64,000 nucleotides of DNA from Sphingomonas crusticola (GTDB lineage Bacteria > Pseudomonadota > Alphaproteobacteria > Sphingomonadales > Sphingomonadaceae), in contig NZ_QTJP01000001.1 in assembly GCF_003391115.1 (NCBI RefSeq), positions 2,316,501 to 2,380,500 on the forward strand. Direction: 5' to 3'. Shown in pieces: positions 25,325-34,053 of this stretch. Both the position numbers and the translations under genes were made by a program. Within the stretch, counting starts at the first letter, position 1, and each line of letters begins with the position of its first letter. A model generated the notes under the pieces. The model did not search any database. It saw nothing but the letters and a program-made list of their open reading frames with translations, and was not told where the DNA came from.

Positions 25325-26938
25325 ATGGACACGCTCGAACTTTGGGGCGGACCGGAATGTACGGTCAATCGTGTCGGAGACCATTTCCGGGATCAGCTGC
25401 GCGAGACGGGTCATCACGACCGGCTGCCTGACCTCGACCTTTTCGCGGAGCTTGGCATCTCGGCGCTGCGCTATCCGGTGTTGTGGGAGCGTGTTTCGCC
25501 GCACCGGCCGGATAGCTTCGACTGGAGCTGGTCGGATGCCCGACTTGCCCGGATATGCGAGCTTGGCATGCGGCCGATCGCCGGTCTGGTCCACCATGGC
25601 AGCGGACCCGCCTACACGAACCTTCTGGCCGACAATTTCGCGCCTGGGCTCGCGCAGTTCGCGGGGGCGGTGGCCGCCCGCTACCCCTGGATCGAGGACT
25701 GGACGCCGGTCAACGAACCGGTGACGACCGCTCGCTTCTCCGCCCTGTACGGCCTGTGGTACCCGCATCATTGCGACGAACGCAGCTTCTGGCTCGCCTT
25801 GCTCAACCAGATCGATGGCGTACGGCTGGCGATGACGGCGGTACGCGCCGTCAATCCGGCAGCGAGGCTGATACAGACGGACGATCTGGGCAGGACCTAT
25901 GCGACCGCCGCGATGGGTGATCAGGCCGCATTTGACAACGTGCGGCGCTGGATGAGTTGGGATCTGCTATGCGGCCGCGTTGTGCCCGGCCACCCGCTGT
26001 GGCGGCGGCTTTGCACATACGGTTTTGAACCGCGCCTGCGTTCGATCGCGGAGGCGCCGTGTCCGCCCGACGTCATCGGCGTGAACCATTATCTAACCAG
26101 CGATCGCTTTCTCGATCATCGGATACAGCGCTATCCGGCGCACCTGCGCGGCGGCAACGGAGCAAAGACGTTCGCCGACACCGAGGCCGTACGCGTGCTT
26201 GACCCGCCCCCGCCCGGGTTGCGCGGCGTATTGCGGGAAGCGTGGGCACGCTATGGCATCCCGCTGGCGGTGACCGAGGTGCATAATGGCTGCACGCGCG
26301 AAGAGCAGATGCGCTGGGTGGCCGATGCGTGGCAGACCGCCCGCGAGCTGCGCGCCGAGGGCATCGAGATCGGCGCAGTCACAAGTTGGGCAATGTTCGG
26401 AAACCGTGGCTGGAACACGCTGTTGACCGCGTCCGGCGAGTATGAGCCGGGTGTATTTGACGTCAGCGGGGGGATGCCGCACCCCACCGCGCTTGCAGCG
26501 CTGCTGAAGACGCTGGTGGCGCAGCAGGAGACGCACCCTGCCGCGAGAGGTGCCGGATGGTGGCGGCGCAAATCGCGGCTGCTCCACCCGTCGGTCGCAC
26601 GGCCGGCTCCCATGCGGGATCGCCATATTCCGCGGGTCGAGAGGTTCACGCCGTCCCTGCTGCTAGCCGGAAAGGATCTCGACGAGCTCGCGACCGTCTG
26701 CCGCCACCGCGGCCTAGCCTACCGCCTGGCGGATCCAGCCGATGAAGCTGGCGCGACGGCGGTGTTGGCGGAGGGGCCATGGGCAGTTATCGCGTCGGGT
26801 GACGCGTACGGACTGCTCGTCGGAGATTGTGCCGAGCGCGGCATCACGATCGTCGATGGCTCGAGCTGCAAATCGGCCGACGCGCTGCTGGACAAGATGA
26901 TCGATTGCGACGCCTGCGCTCAGCCGATGGCCGCCTGA
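25325..26938 (+). CDS. GH1-like glycosidase domain with degenerate RmlD-like C-terminal tail
   Basis: This is a 537-residue protein. Residues 1-400 are a family-1-like TIM barrel: LRYPVLWERVSP, the acid/base E131 in TPVNEP, GVNHYLTSDR, and the nucleophile candidate E318 in AVTEVHNG. After an Arg-rich linker, residues 445-515 read like the first half of a dTDP-4-dehydrorhamnose reductase-type domain (LLLAGKDLDELA, HRGLAYRL, GPWAVIASGDAYG, CAERGITIVDGSS). It lacks a normal GxxGxxG loop and ends early. GGAGA precedes the ATG. Full-length GH1-RmlD fusions are known in rhizobia and relatives; this copy looks decayed at the 3' half. Confidence 0.8.
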   Translation: MDTLELWGGPECTVNRVGDHFRDQLRETGHHDRLPDLDLFAELGISALRYPVLWERVSPHRPDSFDWSWSDARLARICELGMRPIAGLVHHGSGPAYTNLLADNFAPGLAQFAGAVAARYPWIEDWTPVNEPVTTARFSALYGLWYPHHCDERSFWLALLNQIDGVRLAMTAVRAVNPAARLIQTDDLGRTYATAAMGDQAAFDNVRRWMSWDLLCGRVVPGHPLWRRLCTYGFEPRLRSIAEAPCPPDVIGVNHYLTSDRFLDHRIQRYPAHLRGGNGAKTFADTEAVRVLDPPPPGLRGVLREAWARYGIPLAVTEVHNGCTREEQMRWVADAWQTARELRAEGIEIGAVTSWAMFGNRGWNTLLTASGEYEPGVFDVSGGMPHPTALAALLKTLVAQQETHPAARGAGWWRRKSRLLHPSVARPAPMRDRHIPRVERFTPSLLLAGKDLDELATVCRHRGLAYRLADPADEAGATAVLAEGPWAVIASGDAYGLLVGDCAERGITIVDGSSCKSADALLDKMIDCDACAQPMAA

Positions 26939-27054
26939 CGCCCCTCAAGAATCTGTCTGCCGCCTAACCGCGGCATTCAGGAAAAATACAATGTTGCGCC
27001 CTTATAGACCCTGACTTACCATCCACCCGCATAGGAAACCCGGGGGGGTTCGAT

Positions 27055-27360
27055 ATGACCAGAAGAGTGCGCGACTTCATCCACGTTCCCGATCATTCGT
27101 CGCTCGACGCGATGATCGAGACGCTCATTGCCTTGCGCGACCGACTTCCCGCGGACAGTCAGGCAACTTTACGTATGCAGGGCGATGAAACATTCGGCCG
27201 GCACTTCTCCATTTCCTATCTGCGTCCGCAGACGGCGGACGAGGCGGCATGCGATGCGCGCTACGCGCAGGCACATCCGCATCAGCCGGGCGAAGGGGGG
27301 ACGAGCAATGTTCCTCCGTCTCACCAGGCCGGCGATCCCAAGTTAAGCCTCGCCGCTTAG
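27055..27360 (+). CDS. Hypothetical protein (101 aa)
   Basis: The protein begins MTRRVRDFIHVPDHSSLDAM, with a helix LIALRDRLPADSQATLR and a short hydrophobic strand HFSISYLRPQT. The C-terminus is low-complexity Gly/Pro/Ser. Charged and small residues suggest a soluble protein. A GGGGGGG run lies before the start. No family is recognised. It sits between the two GH1-like genes, which does not give a clear role. Confidence 0.5.
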   Translation: MTRRVRDFIHVPDHSSLDAMIETLIALRDRLPADSQATLRMQGDETFGRHFSISYLRPQTADEAACDARYAQAHPHQPGEGGTSNVPPSHQAGDPKLSLAA

Positions 27361-27498
27361 TGCGGCCCCGGGGAGCCGTCCTCCCGCCTCTGCCGGATTT
27401 GCTCGCGCAATCGGTGAGACACTGCGCGACCTACCAGGCCGATGCCGAGGATGATGATCGGTAGCAGGATGAGCAAGAGTTTATGCGACTGGGCCATG
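27357..27498 (-). pseudogene. Possible frameshifted small membrane protein
   Basis: On the minus strand an ATG at 27498 begins MAQSHK and then runs into an AAAA tract. Removing one base there would give LLLILLPIIILGIGLVGRAV and a basic tail ending at a TAA at 27357-27359, a convincing small membrane protein of about 46 residues. As sequenced, the frame is broken. It is either a real frameshift, a base-call error, or coincidence. The stop overlaps the end of the upstream plus-strand gene. Confidence 0.3.
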
Positions 27499-27581
27499 CG
27501 CGCGTGCTGGCCTGGCGCCGCCCCGGCGTCGTTGCGGTAGATTAGCGCAGGCTTGCCGGTCTGTGCGTTTTCAAGCCGGTG

Positions 27582-28892
27582 TCAGCGTCCGATCTCTTCC
27601 CGCTGCGGCGCCGCCGGGGTGCGATGGAGCATGCGGTCCGCGCGCCGTTCCTGCTCGCGCGCATCGATGCGTCCGGCATGGGACGGCGGCACGACCGGTA
27701 CGGTTAGGCAAACGCTCTGCGCGGGCAGCACATCGCGCCAGTCTTGAATGAGCTGCCGATACGCTTTGCCGACCGGACGAATATTGCGATCGAGGTCATA
27801 GAGGCCGAGCGGATTGACGTTGCCATTCTGCTCCCGCAGCGCGCTGTCCCAATCCACCTGATCTGTCAGCGAATACCAAGTGAAGCCGACGGTCGGGATG
27901 CCCACATTGCGCAGCCTCAGCACATTGGCCCATTCCTTCCACAGCCAATTGACCGCCTCGTCACCATTGGGCCCTTGCCGAAAGTTGGTCTCGGTGTGCA
28001 TCACCGGCAAACCATAGCGGCCGTAATATTGGCGCGTGATCTCGCTATAGCCGAACACCTCGCCTGAGGCCCAGGTCCGCCCGTCCTGATGCACGCGATG
28101 CTCGTTGGTGCAATAATAATCGTTGCCGAGAATGCAGTGCTGCTTGAGGCGGTTGTTGAGGAAGAAATGATATTCTTCCTTGGTCATGCCGCTATCGAGC
28201 AGATATTCGTACATCTCGCTGTCGACCCGGACGCCATAGTTGAGATCGAGGCTGAGGAAGCGTTTGGCGTTCATGATCTCGGCCGGGCCGATCGCAGCGG
28301 GGCTGTCTGCATGAAAATATTCCGAGGATTCGCTCTGGATGAAGATCGCGTCGGGGCGGCGCTTGAGGATTTCCTGCATCGCCAGAACATTCGCTTTGAC
28401 GATATGCTTGAGCGCGGTGACGAACGCCTGATCGCTGGAGAGCTGCTCGTTCCACCAGCCATATTGCGCCGAGAAGACCGCGCAGACGAACATCTCGTTC
28501 ACTGGCGTGTAGAGCTGGACCCAATGATAGCGCTCGGCGAAATCGGCGGCATAACGCGCGAACAGCATCGGGAAATCGGGGTTCTGGAAATTGCCGATCC
28601 AGTCCGGCACGCCGAAATGGCAGAGGTCGACGATCGGCGTGATGTCGCGTGACTTGAGGTCGCACAGAGTGAGATCCGCGAACTCCCAGTCGTAGCGGCC
28701 GGGGCCGAGGAAGGCTTTGTGCAGCGGCGGCCCGAAGCGGAGATACTGGATCCCCATATCCTCGACGAGGTCGAAATCCTCGCGCCACCGCCGGTAATGG
28801 CCGCAGACTTCCATCTGATCGACCCGGGTGCGGCCATTGTTAATGGTCGGGATGCTATTCTCGATCCCGGTCGCGAACATGAAATTGGCCAT
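27582..28892 (-). CDS. GH1-like family glycosyl hydrolase
   Basis: The protein is about 436 residues and begins MANFMFATGIENSIPTING-like sequence. A family-1-type barrel is seen: QYLRFGPPLHKAF, DWEFADLTL, the acid/base E133 in YTPVNEMF, GNDYYCTNEH, nucleophile candidate E301 in VMHTETNF, and the aglycone-site WYSLTDQVDWDSAL. It is somewhat shorter and less typical than beta-glucosidases. The final 45 residues are Arg/Pro-rich and unlike the family. An in-frame GTG 24 bases earlier is possible. With the other GH1-like gene and glf it forms a carbohydrate cluster. Confidence 0.85.
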   Translation of the reverse strand: MANFMFATGIENSIPTINNGRTRVDQMEVCGHYRRWREDFDLVEDMGIQYLRFGPPLHKAFLGPGRYDWEFADLTLCDLKSRDITPIVDLCHFGVPDWIGNFQNPDFPMLFARYAADFAERYHWVQLYTPVNEMFVCAVFSAQYGWWNEQLSSDQAFVTALKHIVKANVLAMQEILKRRPDAIFIQSESSEYFHADSPAAIGPAEIMNAKRFLSLDLNYGVRVDSEMYEYLLDSGMTKEEYHFFLNNRLKQHCILGNDYYCTNEHRVHQDGRTWASGEVFGYSEITRQYYGRYGLPVMHTETNFRQGPNGDEAVNWLWKEWANVLRLRNVGIPTVGFTWYSLTDQVDWDSALREQNGNVNPLGLYDLDRNIRPVGKAYRQLIQDWRDVLPAQSVCLTVPVVPPSHAGRIDAREQERRADRMLHRTPAAPQREEIGR

Positions 28893-29044
28893 CGCAATCT
28901 TTCGAATGAAGCCCACCGTGGGCGTCGGGTAGCAACGCGCGTCCGGAGCTTAAGTCCCTCGGCCCGTCGCGCGTCGCCACCGTCTCCATCCAGCCCCACG
29001 CCGTCAATCTTCCATCCCCGCCTCCCGCTCGCTACATGCCGAGC

Positions 29045-29848
29045 ATGGCAGCTCTCAAGATCGCATCGTGGAACATCAATTCGGTGCGGGCGCGGATCGG
29101 CATCGTCGAACGCTTCCTCAAGGAAGAGCAGATCGACATATTGTGCCTGCAAGAGACCAAGGCGGCGGACGACGTCTTCCCGGCCGACGATTTCAAGCGG
29201 ATGGGTTATGTCCACCAGCGACTCCATGGCCAGCGCATGCATCACGGCGTCGCGATCCTGTCGCGACAGCCCTTCCGCGACGCGCACAATGATTGCTGGC
29301 GGTTCGACTGGCAGGACAATGGTGAGGCGCGGCATGTCGGTGTCTGGCTGGAGGCGGGCTTCCGGCTGGAGAATGTCTATGTTCCCGCCGGCGGCGACAT
29401 CCCCGATCCGGCGGTAAACCCCAAATTCGCGCAGAAGCTCGCCTTCCTCGAGCGGATGACGCAATGGGCGGATTGCCTGAGCGAGCCGACCTTGCTGGTG
29501 GGCGATTTCAATGTCGCGCCGCTGCCGGAAGATGTCTGGAGCCACAAGCAGTTGCTCGATGTCGTCAGCCACACGCCGGTCGAGGTCGATGCATTGGGCC
29601 GGCTGCAAGCGGCGCATGACTGGGTCGATCTCGGCCGCCATTTCTACCCGGCGCCGGCACGACTGCACACCTGGTGGAGCTATCGCTCACCCGACTGGAC
29701 CGTAAACGATCGCGGGCGCCGGCTCGACCATATGTGGGCAAGCCGAGAAGTTGCGGCCAAGGCGACGAAGCACGTGGTGCACGAGGCGTGCCGCAACTGG
29801 CTGAAACCATCGGACCATGTGCCGCTCGTGACGGAGTTCGCGGTGTGA
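29045..29848 (+). CDS. xth: Exodeoxyribonuclease III
   Basis: This is a 267-residue AP endonuclease/3'-5' exonuclease of base-excision repair. The motifs are IASWNINSVRAR, LQETKAADD, the metal/His site segments GVAIL and GDFNVAP, RRLDHMWAS and the terminal SDHVP. Asp, Asn and His catalytic residues are in place. The ATG at 29045 (MAALKIAS) is preferred over one nine bases earlier. Its stop TGA overlaps the GTG start of ribA. Confidence 0.93.
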   Translation: MAALKIASWNINSVRARIGIVERFLKEEQIDILCLQETKAADDVFPADDFKRMGYVHQRLHGQRMHHGVAILSRQPFRDAHNDCWRFDWQDNGEARHVGVWLEAGFRLENVYVPAGGDIPDPAVNPKFAQKLAFLERMTQWADCLSEPTLLVGDFNVAPLPEDVWSHKQLLDVVSHTPVEVDALGRLQAAHDWVDLGRHFYPAPARLHTWWSYRSPDWTVNDRGRRLDHMWASREVAAKATKHVVHEACRNWLKPSDHVPLVTEFAV

Positions 29849-30906
29849 GCGATCCGCGCGATGCGGCCCGGGCGATCGACGCGCTGCGGCGCGGCTGGCC
29901 GGTTCGGATCGATGGTAGCGACGGCGGCCTGGTGCTGTTGGCAGTCGAGCGCGCCGACGATGCTCGCCTGGCGGCGTTCGATCCGGATGGTACGGCCGAG
30001 CTGCTGCTTTCGGCCGAGCGCGGCGCGATCCTCAAGCTCGCCAACCAGCGCGATGCCGCCACGCCGGGTCAGCCGGTATTGATCGAACGCGTGCCGTGGC
30101 TCGATCTGCCCGCGGCGCTGGCGCTGGCCGATCCCGCCAATGATCTCGCCAATCCCTTCAAGGGTCCATATCGCACGCGAGCCGTTGCGGCTGTCGAGGC
30201 CGCGTCGGCCGCGTTGACCCTGGCGCGCGTTTCCGGGCTGCTGCCGGCGTTCTTCGTGCGGGCGGCGGGAGAGGCCGCCGCGCAGGTGACCGCTGCCGAC
30301 ATTGCGGCACACGAGCGTGAGGACGATCTTGCCATCGTCGCGCGTGCCCGCCTTCCGGTGGGGGGCGCGGAGAATAGCGAGATCATCGCCTTCCGCTCGC
30401 CGGCCGACGCTGCGGAGCATGTGGCTTTGGTGATCGGCGCGTCCGATGGCACGCCGCCGCTGGTACGCCTTCACAGCGAATGTCTCACGGGCGACGTGCT
30501 CGGCAGCCTGAAATGCGATTGCGGGCCGCAGCTTCACGCCGCGATCGAGGCGATTGCGCAGAGCGGCTGGGGCATATTGCTGTACCTGCGCCAGGAAGGG
30601 CGCGGGATCGGGCTGATCAACAAGCTGCGCGCTTATGCCTTGCAGGATCAGGGTTTCGACACGGTCGAATCCAATCTGCGGTTGGGCTTCGCCGTCGATG
30701 CGCGCGATTTCAGCATTGCCGCCGCGATGCTGCGCCTGCTGGGACAGGACCGGATCCGGCTGCTCACCAACAATCCCGCCAAGGTATCGGCGCTGGAAGC
30801 GGCGGGGGTGACGGTCGTCGAGCGCGTGCCGCACAAACTCCCGCCCAATCCGCATAATGCCCATTATCTGGACGTGAAGCGGGATCGCACCGGCCATCTG
30901 CTGTGA
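29845..30906 (+). CDS. ribA: GTP cyclohydrolase II
   Basis: RibA opens GTP in the first step of riboflavin synthesis. The 353-residue protein has its catalytic domain in the second half: HSECLTGDVLGSLKCDCG with the three zinc-binding cysteines, YLRQEGRGIGL, DTVESN and RLLTNNPAK. The N-terminal 170 residues form an extra domain typical of alphaproteobacterial members, resembling a degenerate dihydroxybutanone-phosphate-synthase-like or DUF region. The start is GTG in a GTGA overlap with xth. Confidence 0.92.
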   Translation: MSDPRDAARAIDALRRGWPVRIDGSDGGLVLLAVERADDARLAAFDPDGTAELLLSAERGAILKLANQRDAATPGQPVLIERVPWLDLPAALALADPANDLANPFKGPYRTRAVAAVEAASAALTLARVSGLLPAFFVRAAGEAAAQVTAADIAAHEREDDLAIVARARLPVGGAENSEIIAFRSPADAAEHVALVIGASDGTPPLVRLHSECLTGDVLGSLKCDCGPQLHAAIEAIAQSGWGILLYLRQEGRGIGLINKLRAYALQDQGFDTVESNLRLGFAVDARDFSIAAAMLRLLGQDRIRLLTNNPAKVSALEAAGVTVVERVPHKLPPNPHNAHYLDVKRDRTGHLL

Positions 30907-31406
30907 AGCTGGTAGCCGACGGCACGGCCGGGCTTCTGCATGTCGAAGGGCAGTCCATCCCATGCAGTATCGGCAAAAGCGGCCTGGTGGCGGCGGCAGC
31001 CAAGCGCGAAGGTGACGGCGCCAGCCCTATCGGGCTCTGGCCGATCCGGGGCCTATTGCTGCGACCCGACCGGGTAGCTCTGCCCGCTGGGTTGCGTCTG
31101 CCGTGGCGCTGGTTGCGGCCCGACGACGGCTGGTCCGACGGGGTTTCCGACCCGGCCTACAATCGGCCGGTGCGTCACCCCCATCCTTTCTCGGCCGAGC
31201 GGCTGTGGCGCGAGGACGGGCTCTACGACGTCATCGTCGTGCTGGGTCATAACGACGCGCCGCCGGTTCCCGCTGCGGGCAGCGCGATCTTCTGGCATTG
31301 CTGGCGCGACGGTGCGCCAACCGAAGGCTGTGTCGCGGTTGCGCGCGCCGAGCTGCTGAAGTTGCTGCCGGCGCTGGCGCCGGGTGATGCGCTCGAGATC
31401 CGCTAG
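30903..31406 (+). CDS. L,D-transpeptidase family (YkuD) protein
   Basis: This is a 167-residue YkuD-fold protein. The catalytic block FWHCWRDGAPTEGCVAV carries the conserved His and the nucleophilic Cys; GASPIGLWPIRGL and VVLGHNDAPP precede it. There is no signal peptide, so either it is cytoplasmic or the start is upstream. YkuD enzymes cross-link peptidoglycan or attach proteins to it. It begins at GTG within the ribA stop (GTGA) and so is coupled to ribA. Confidence 0.88.
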   Translation: MKLVADGTAGLLHVEGQSIPCSIGKSGLVAAAAKREGDGASPIGLWPIRGLLLRPDRVALPAGLRLPWRWLRPDDGWSDGVSDPAYNRPVRHPHPFSAERLWREDGLYDVIVVLGHNDAPPVPAAGSAIFWHCWRDGAPTEGCVAVARAELLKLLPALAPGDALEIR

Positions 31407-31415
31407 CGCATTGCG

Positions 31416-32087
31416 TTAGGTGCGGGCGCCGAACAGGGCCGTGCCGACGCGGACGCAGGTCGCACCCAGCATCGCTGCCGTTTCATAATCTCCGGACATA
31501 CCCATGCTGAGCTGGCTCAGGCCATGGTCGCGCGCCAATTTGGCCAGCAACGCAAAATAGGGTGCGGCTTCGGTGCCGGCCGGCGGGACGCACATCAACC
31601 CGGCAATATTTAAACCGAGCGCGCGGCAATGCGCCAGCAGCGCGGGCAGGTCACCGATCGCGCAGCCGCCCTTCTGCTCCTCGCCGCCGATATTGACCTG
31701 GACGAACAGGGTGGGGGTGCGGTTCGCCTTTTCCATCGCCCTGGCCAACGCATTGGCGAGGCTCGGCCGGTCGAGCGCGTGGATCGCGTCGAACAGGGCG
31801 ACGGCGTCATCCGCCTTGTTCGACTGAAGCTGGCCAACGAGATGAAGGCGGACATCGGGGTGGGCCGCCTTGAGCGCGGGCCATTTACCCTGCGCTTCCT
31901 GCACGCGATTCTCGCCGAAGCTGCGCTGGCCGGCCTCGATCAGCGGTGTGATCTCTTCCACGCCGTGTGTCTTCGAAATTGCGATCAGTTCGATCGCGCC
32001 TGACCCGCGCCCGGCCAAAGCGGCGGCGCGCGCCAGTTTTTCGCGAACCGCGGCAAGGCGCGTGGCGGGAGTATCGGTCGGGAGCAT
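31416..32087 (-). CDS. YggS family pyridoxal phosphate homeostasis protein
   Basis: This is a 223-residue TIM-barrel protein of the YggS/PROSC family, which buffers pyridoxal 5'-phosphate. Lys in LIAISKTHGVEE is the PLP Schiff-base residue; FGENRVQEA, HLVGQLQSNKA, VNIGGEEQKGG, GLMCVPP and LSMGMSGDYETA complete the pattern. It is a single cytoplasmic domain of usual length. It is divergent from the ThiE-like gene, with only a short intergenic gap. Confidence 0.93.
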   Translation of the reverse strand: MLPTDTPATRLAAVREKLARAAALAGRGSGAIELIAISKTHGVEEITPLIEAGQRSFGENRVQEAQGKWPALKAAHPDVRLHLVGQLQSNKADDAVALFDAIHALDRPSLANALARAMEKANRTPTLFVQVNIGGEEQKGGCAIGDLPALLAHCRALGLNIAGLMCVPPAGTEAAPYFALLAKLARDHGLSQLSMGMSGDYETAAMLGATCVRVGTALFGART

Positions 32088-32109
32088 GGCGGCGCTATAG
32101 GCGAGCGCG

Positions 32110-32685
32110 ATGCGCTCCCGCCAGCCTCTCCCGCGCCTGTGGCTGATGACCGACGAACGTATGGGCGAAGGCCTGTGGGAAGCGCTTGGTCGACTGCCGC
32201 GCGGGAGCGGCGTGATCTTTCGCCATTATGGCGCGGGTGAACGCAGGGCATTGTTCGAGCGCGTGCGCAAGATCGTGCGAAAACGGCATCTGGTCCTGAT
32301 CCTGGCCGGAACCCCGCGCGAAGCAGCGGCGTGGCGCGCGGACGGGGCACATGGGAGATCGCGGCATTTGCGTGCGTCCCGGCCGCTTATGCGCACCGCA
32401 CCCGCGCATGACCCGCGCGAAGTGGCAGCGGCGCGCGCGCATGCGACCTTGTTGTCGCCCGTGTTCGCAACCCGCTCACATCCCGCCGCGAAGGGGCTGG
32501 GCGCCGTACGGTTCGGATTATGGGCGAGGGGGGCGCGCGTGCCGGTAATCGCGCTCGGCGGGATGAACGGTCACGCCTTCCGCAGGCTGGCGCAATTAGG
32601 GGCTTATGGCTGGGCCGGTATCGACGCGTTCATGATGTCAAACCGGCTTTCGCCGGATCAGAATTTGAAGGTCGTGCCGAGATAG
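32110..32685 (+). CDS. Thiamine phosphate synthase-like (TMP-TENI) protein, divergent
   Basis: This is a 191-residue ThiE/TenI-type barrel. TLLSPVFATRSHP and VIALGGMNG match the phosphate-binding strands of the family. However, the usual G-Q-(E/S)-D motif that helps hold the pyrimidine diphosphate is missing; the place holds GAHGRSRHLRASRP. It is therefore probably not the housekeeping ThiE; a TenI-like or lost-activity role is more likely. The 3' end overlaps the convergent barrel-protein gene by 28 bases. Confidence 0.75.
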   Translation: MRSRQPLPRLWLMTDERMGEGLWEALGRLPRGSGVIFRHYGAGERRALFERVRKIVRKRHLVLILAGTPREAAAWRADGAHGRSRHLRASRPLMRTAPAHDPREVAAARAHATLLSPVFATRSHPAAKGLGAVRFGLWARGARVPVIALGGMNGHAFRRLAQLGAYGWAGIDAFMMSNRLSPDQNLKVVPR

Positions 32686-33383
32686 ACGGCCTGGCTGTCG
32701 CGGCGGTCGTCGGTGAGGCTCTGCAACTGGTCGCGCTGCGTCTTGTAACGCACGCCGCCGGTCACGTTGAAGCGGCGGGTAAGCGCGTAGGAACCGCCGA
32801 CACCGACCGACCAGCTTTCGTCGAGCCCGGTGGCTGCAGGGATGCGCGCGCCGGAGGCGCGTTCGCCGGCGACCTGAAGCTCGGTGGCCCAGCGCTTGCC
32901 CGAAAAGATCAGGCCCAGATCGGCGGACTCATGCCCATTGGGTAACAGGCCGCCATCGACCTTCTGAACGTCGCCCGACAAAGCGAAGCGCTTCCAGCCG
33001 ATCGAGGCGCCCAGGCTGTAAGCGGAGGGGGCAAGGCCGTCGCTCGGCAGCGCCATGCTCTTGGCCGCCTGTTGGCGCGTGAAAGAGCGCGAGCGGACTG
33101 CGACCGTGATCGCACGCTTGCTGGCGCCCGTACCCGACGGCGTGAAGCGGAATGCGCCCTCATTGAAATTGGTAGCGCCAAGGCCGCTGCGCGCGAACAA
33201 AGCCGCGAGGCGCGGATCGGCGGCGGCCGGGGTGAAGGCGCTGAAACCCGGCGCAAGCGCCGCCGCAGGGGCGCGGCTATGCTTGCGGACCTTGGCGTCG
33301 GCGGATGTTGCGGGCACGGCAAGCAGGGCGAAAAGCGCCACGGCGCTTCCCCACTTTCCAAATCTCCCGCGATTCGTTTTCAT
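32658..33383 (-). CDS. Predicted outer-membrane beta-barrel protein
   Basis: This is a 241-residue protein with a signal peptide (cleavage near PATSADA). The C-terminal half has alternating aromatic strands: AYSLGASIGWKRFALSGDV, SWSVGVGGSYALTRRFNVTG and VYLGTTFKF, with the terminal Phe used by the BAM complex. The substrate is unknown; porin-like or small adhesin-type barrels are both possible. The N-terminal 80 residues are Ala/Pro-rich and may be a periplasmic linker. Confidence 0.75.
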   Translation of the reverse strand: MKTNRGRFGKWGSAVALFALLAVPATSADAKVRKHSRAPAAALAPGFSAFTPAAADPRLAALFARSGLGATNFNEGAFRFTPSGTGASKRAITVAVRSRSFTRQQAAKSMALPSDGLAPSAYSLGASIGWKRFALSGDVQKVDGGLLPNGHESADLGLIFSGKRWATELQVAGERASGARIPAATGLDESWSVGVGGSYALTRRFNVTGGVRYKTQRDQLQSLTDDRRDSQAVYLGTTFKF

Positions 33384-33605
33384 TTCCGGTCCATATGGGT
33401 CGCGTTACAGGAAGCCGCTACCCCTCACGCGCAACTCTGTTCCGGTTTGATTGCCGATTCATTTCGGTATGTTGCAGAGGCTCCACATTTTATGGCGCAG
33501 CTGCCGCAAATCCAGGCATGCGCAGCCCGCCGCACGCGGCTTGCGGGTACGCGACGAGCTTCTATAACGGCGCCGCCAGCCCGACCGCAAAGGTTTTCCC
33601 CGCGT
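33384..33605. other. Divergent promoter region
   Basis: About 220 bases lie between the leftward barrel-protein gene and the rightward DUF3576 gene. They must carry both promoters, but I cannot pick clear -35/-10 pairs. Base composition is slightly less GC-rich than in the genes. No hairpin with a T-run is present. Confidence 0.4.
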
Positions 33606-34046
33606 ATGATCCCTTCCTCCCGCCCCCTGATCGGCCTTCTGATGATCGCCAGCCTCGCCGGCGCGGCCGATGCCCGCAAGAAGCCGAAACAGCCACAGAT
33701 GGCGCCGGTCAATGTCACCACCATTGGCGTCAACGCCTATCTCTGGCGGGCCGCGCTCGAGACGCTGTCGTTCATGGCGATCGCGCAAACCGACAGCAAC
33801 GGCGGCGTGATTGTTACGGATTGGTACCTGAATCCGGCGGTGCCGACCGAGCGAATGAAGGTTTCGGTCTCGATCCTCGATGCCGCATTGCGCGCCGACG
33901 TGGTCCGCGTCGCCACCGCGCGCCAGGTGTACCAGAATGGCCAGTGGGTCGACGCGGCGGTCCAGGCGGCGACTAACGCCAAGCTTGAGGAGATCATTCT
34001 CCAGAAGGCGCGCGACCTGAGACGCAACGCCGCCGCGAACGGCTGA
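33606..34046 (+). CDS. DUF3576 domain-containing protein
   Basis: This is a 146-residue protein with a short signal peptide (ends SLAGAADA). The body [21 protein letters not shown], then [11 protein letters not shown] and [20 protein letters not shown], is the DUF3576 pattern found in alphaproteobacteria directly before leuS. It is probably periplasmic, and may be a lipoprotein-like envelope factor. leuS starts 7 bases after the stop, so it leads the leuS-lptE-holA operon. Confidence 0.9.
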   Translation: MIPSSRPLIGLLMIASLAGAADARKKPKQPQMAPVNVTTIGVNAYLWRAALETLSFMAIAQTDSNGGVIVTDWYLNPAVPTERMKVSVSILDAALRADVVRVATARQVYQNGQWVDAAVQAATNAKLEEIILQKARDLRRNAAANG

Positions 34047-34053
34047 TAATATC

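Noticed and set aside
27343-27498. The unshifted frame from ATG 27498 as a real small protein
   Set aside because: Its sequence is His/Pro/Arg-rich and unlike protein; only the shifted frame gives a hydrophobic helix.
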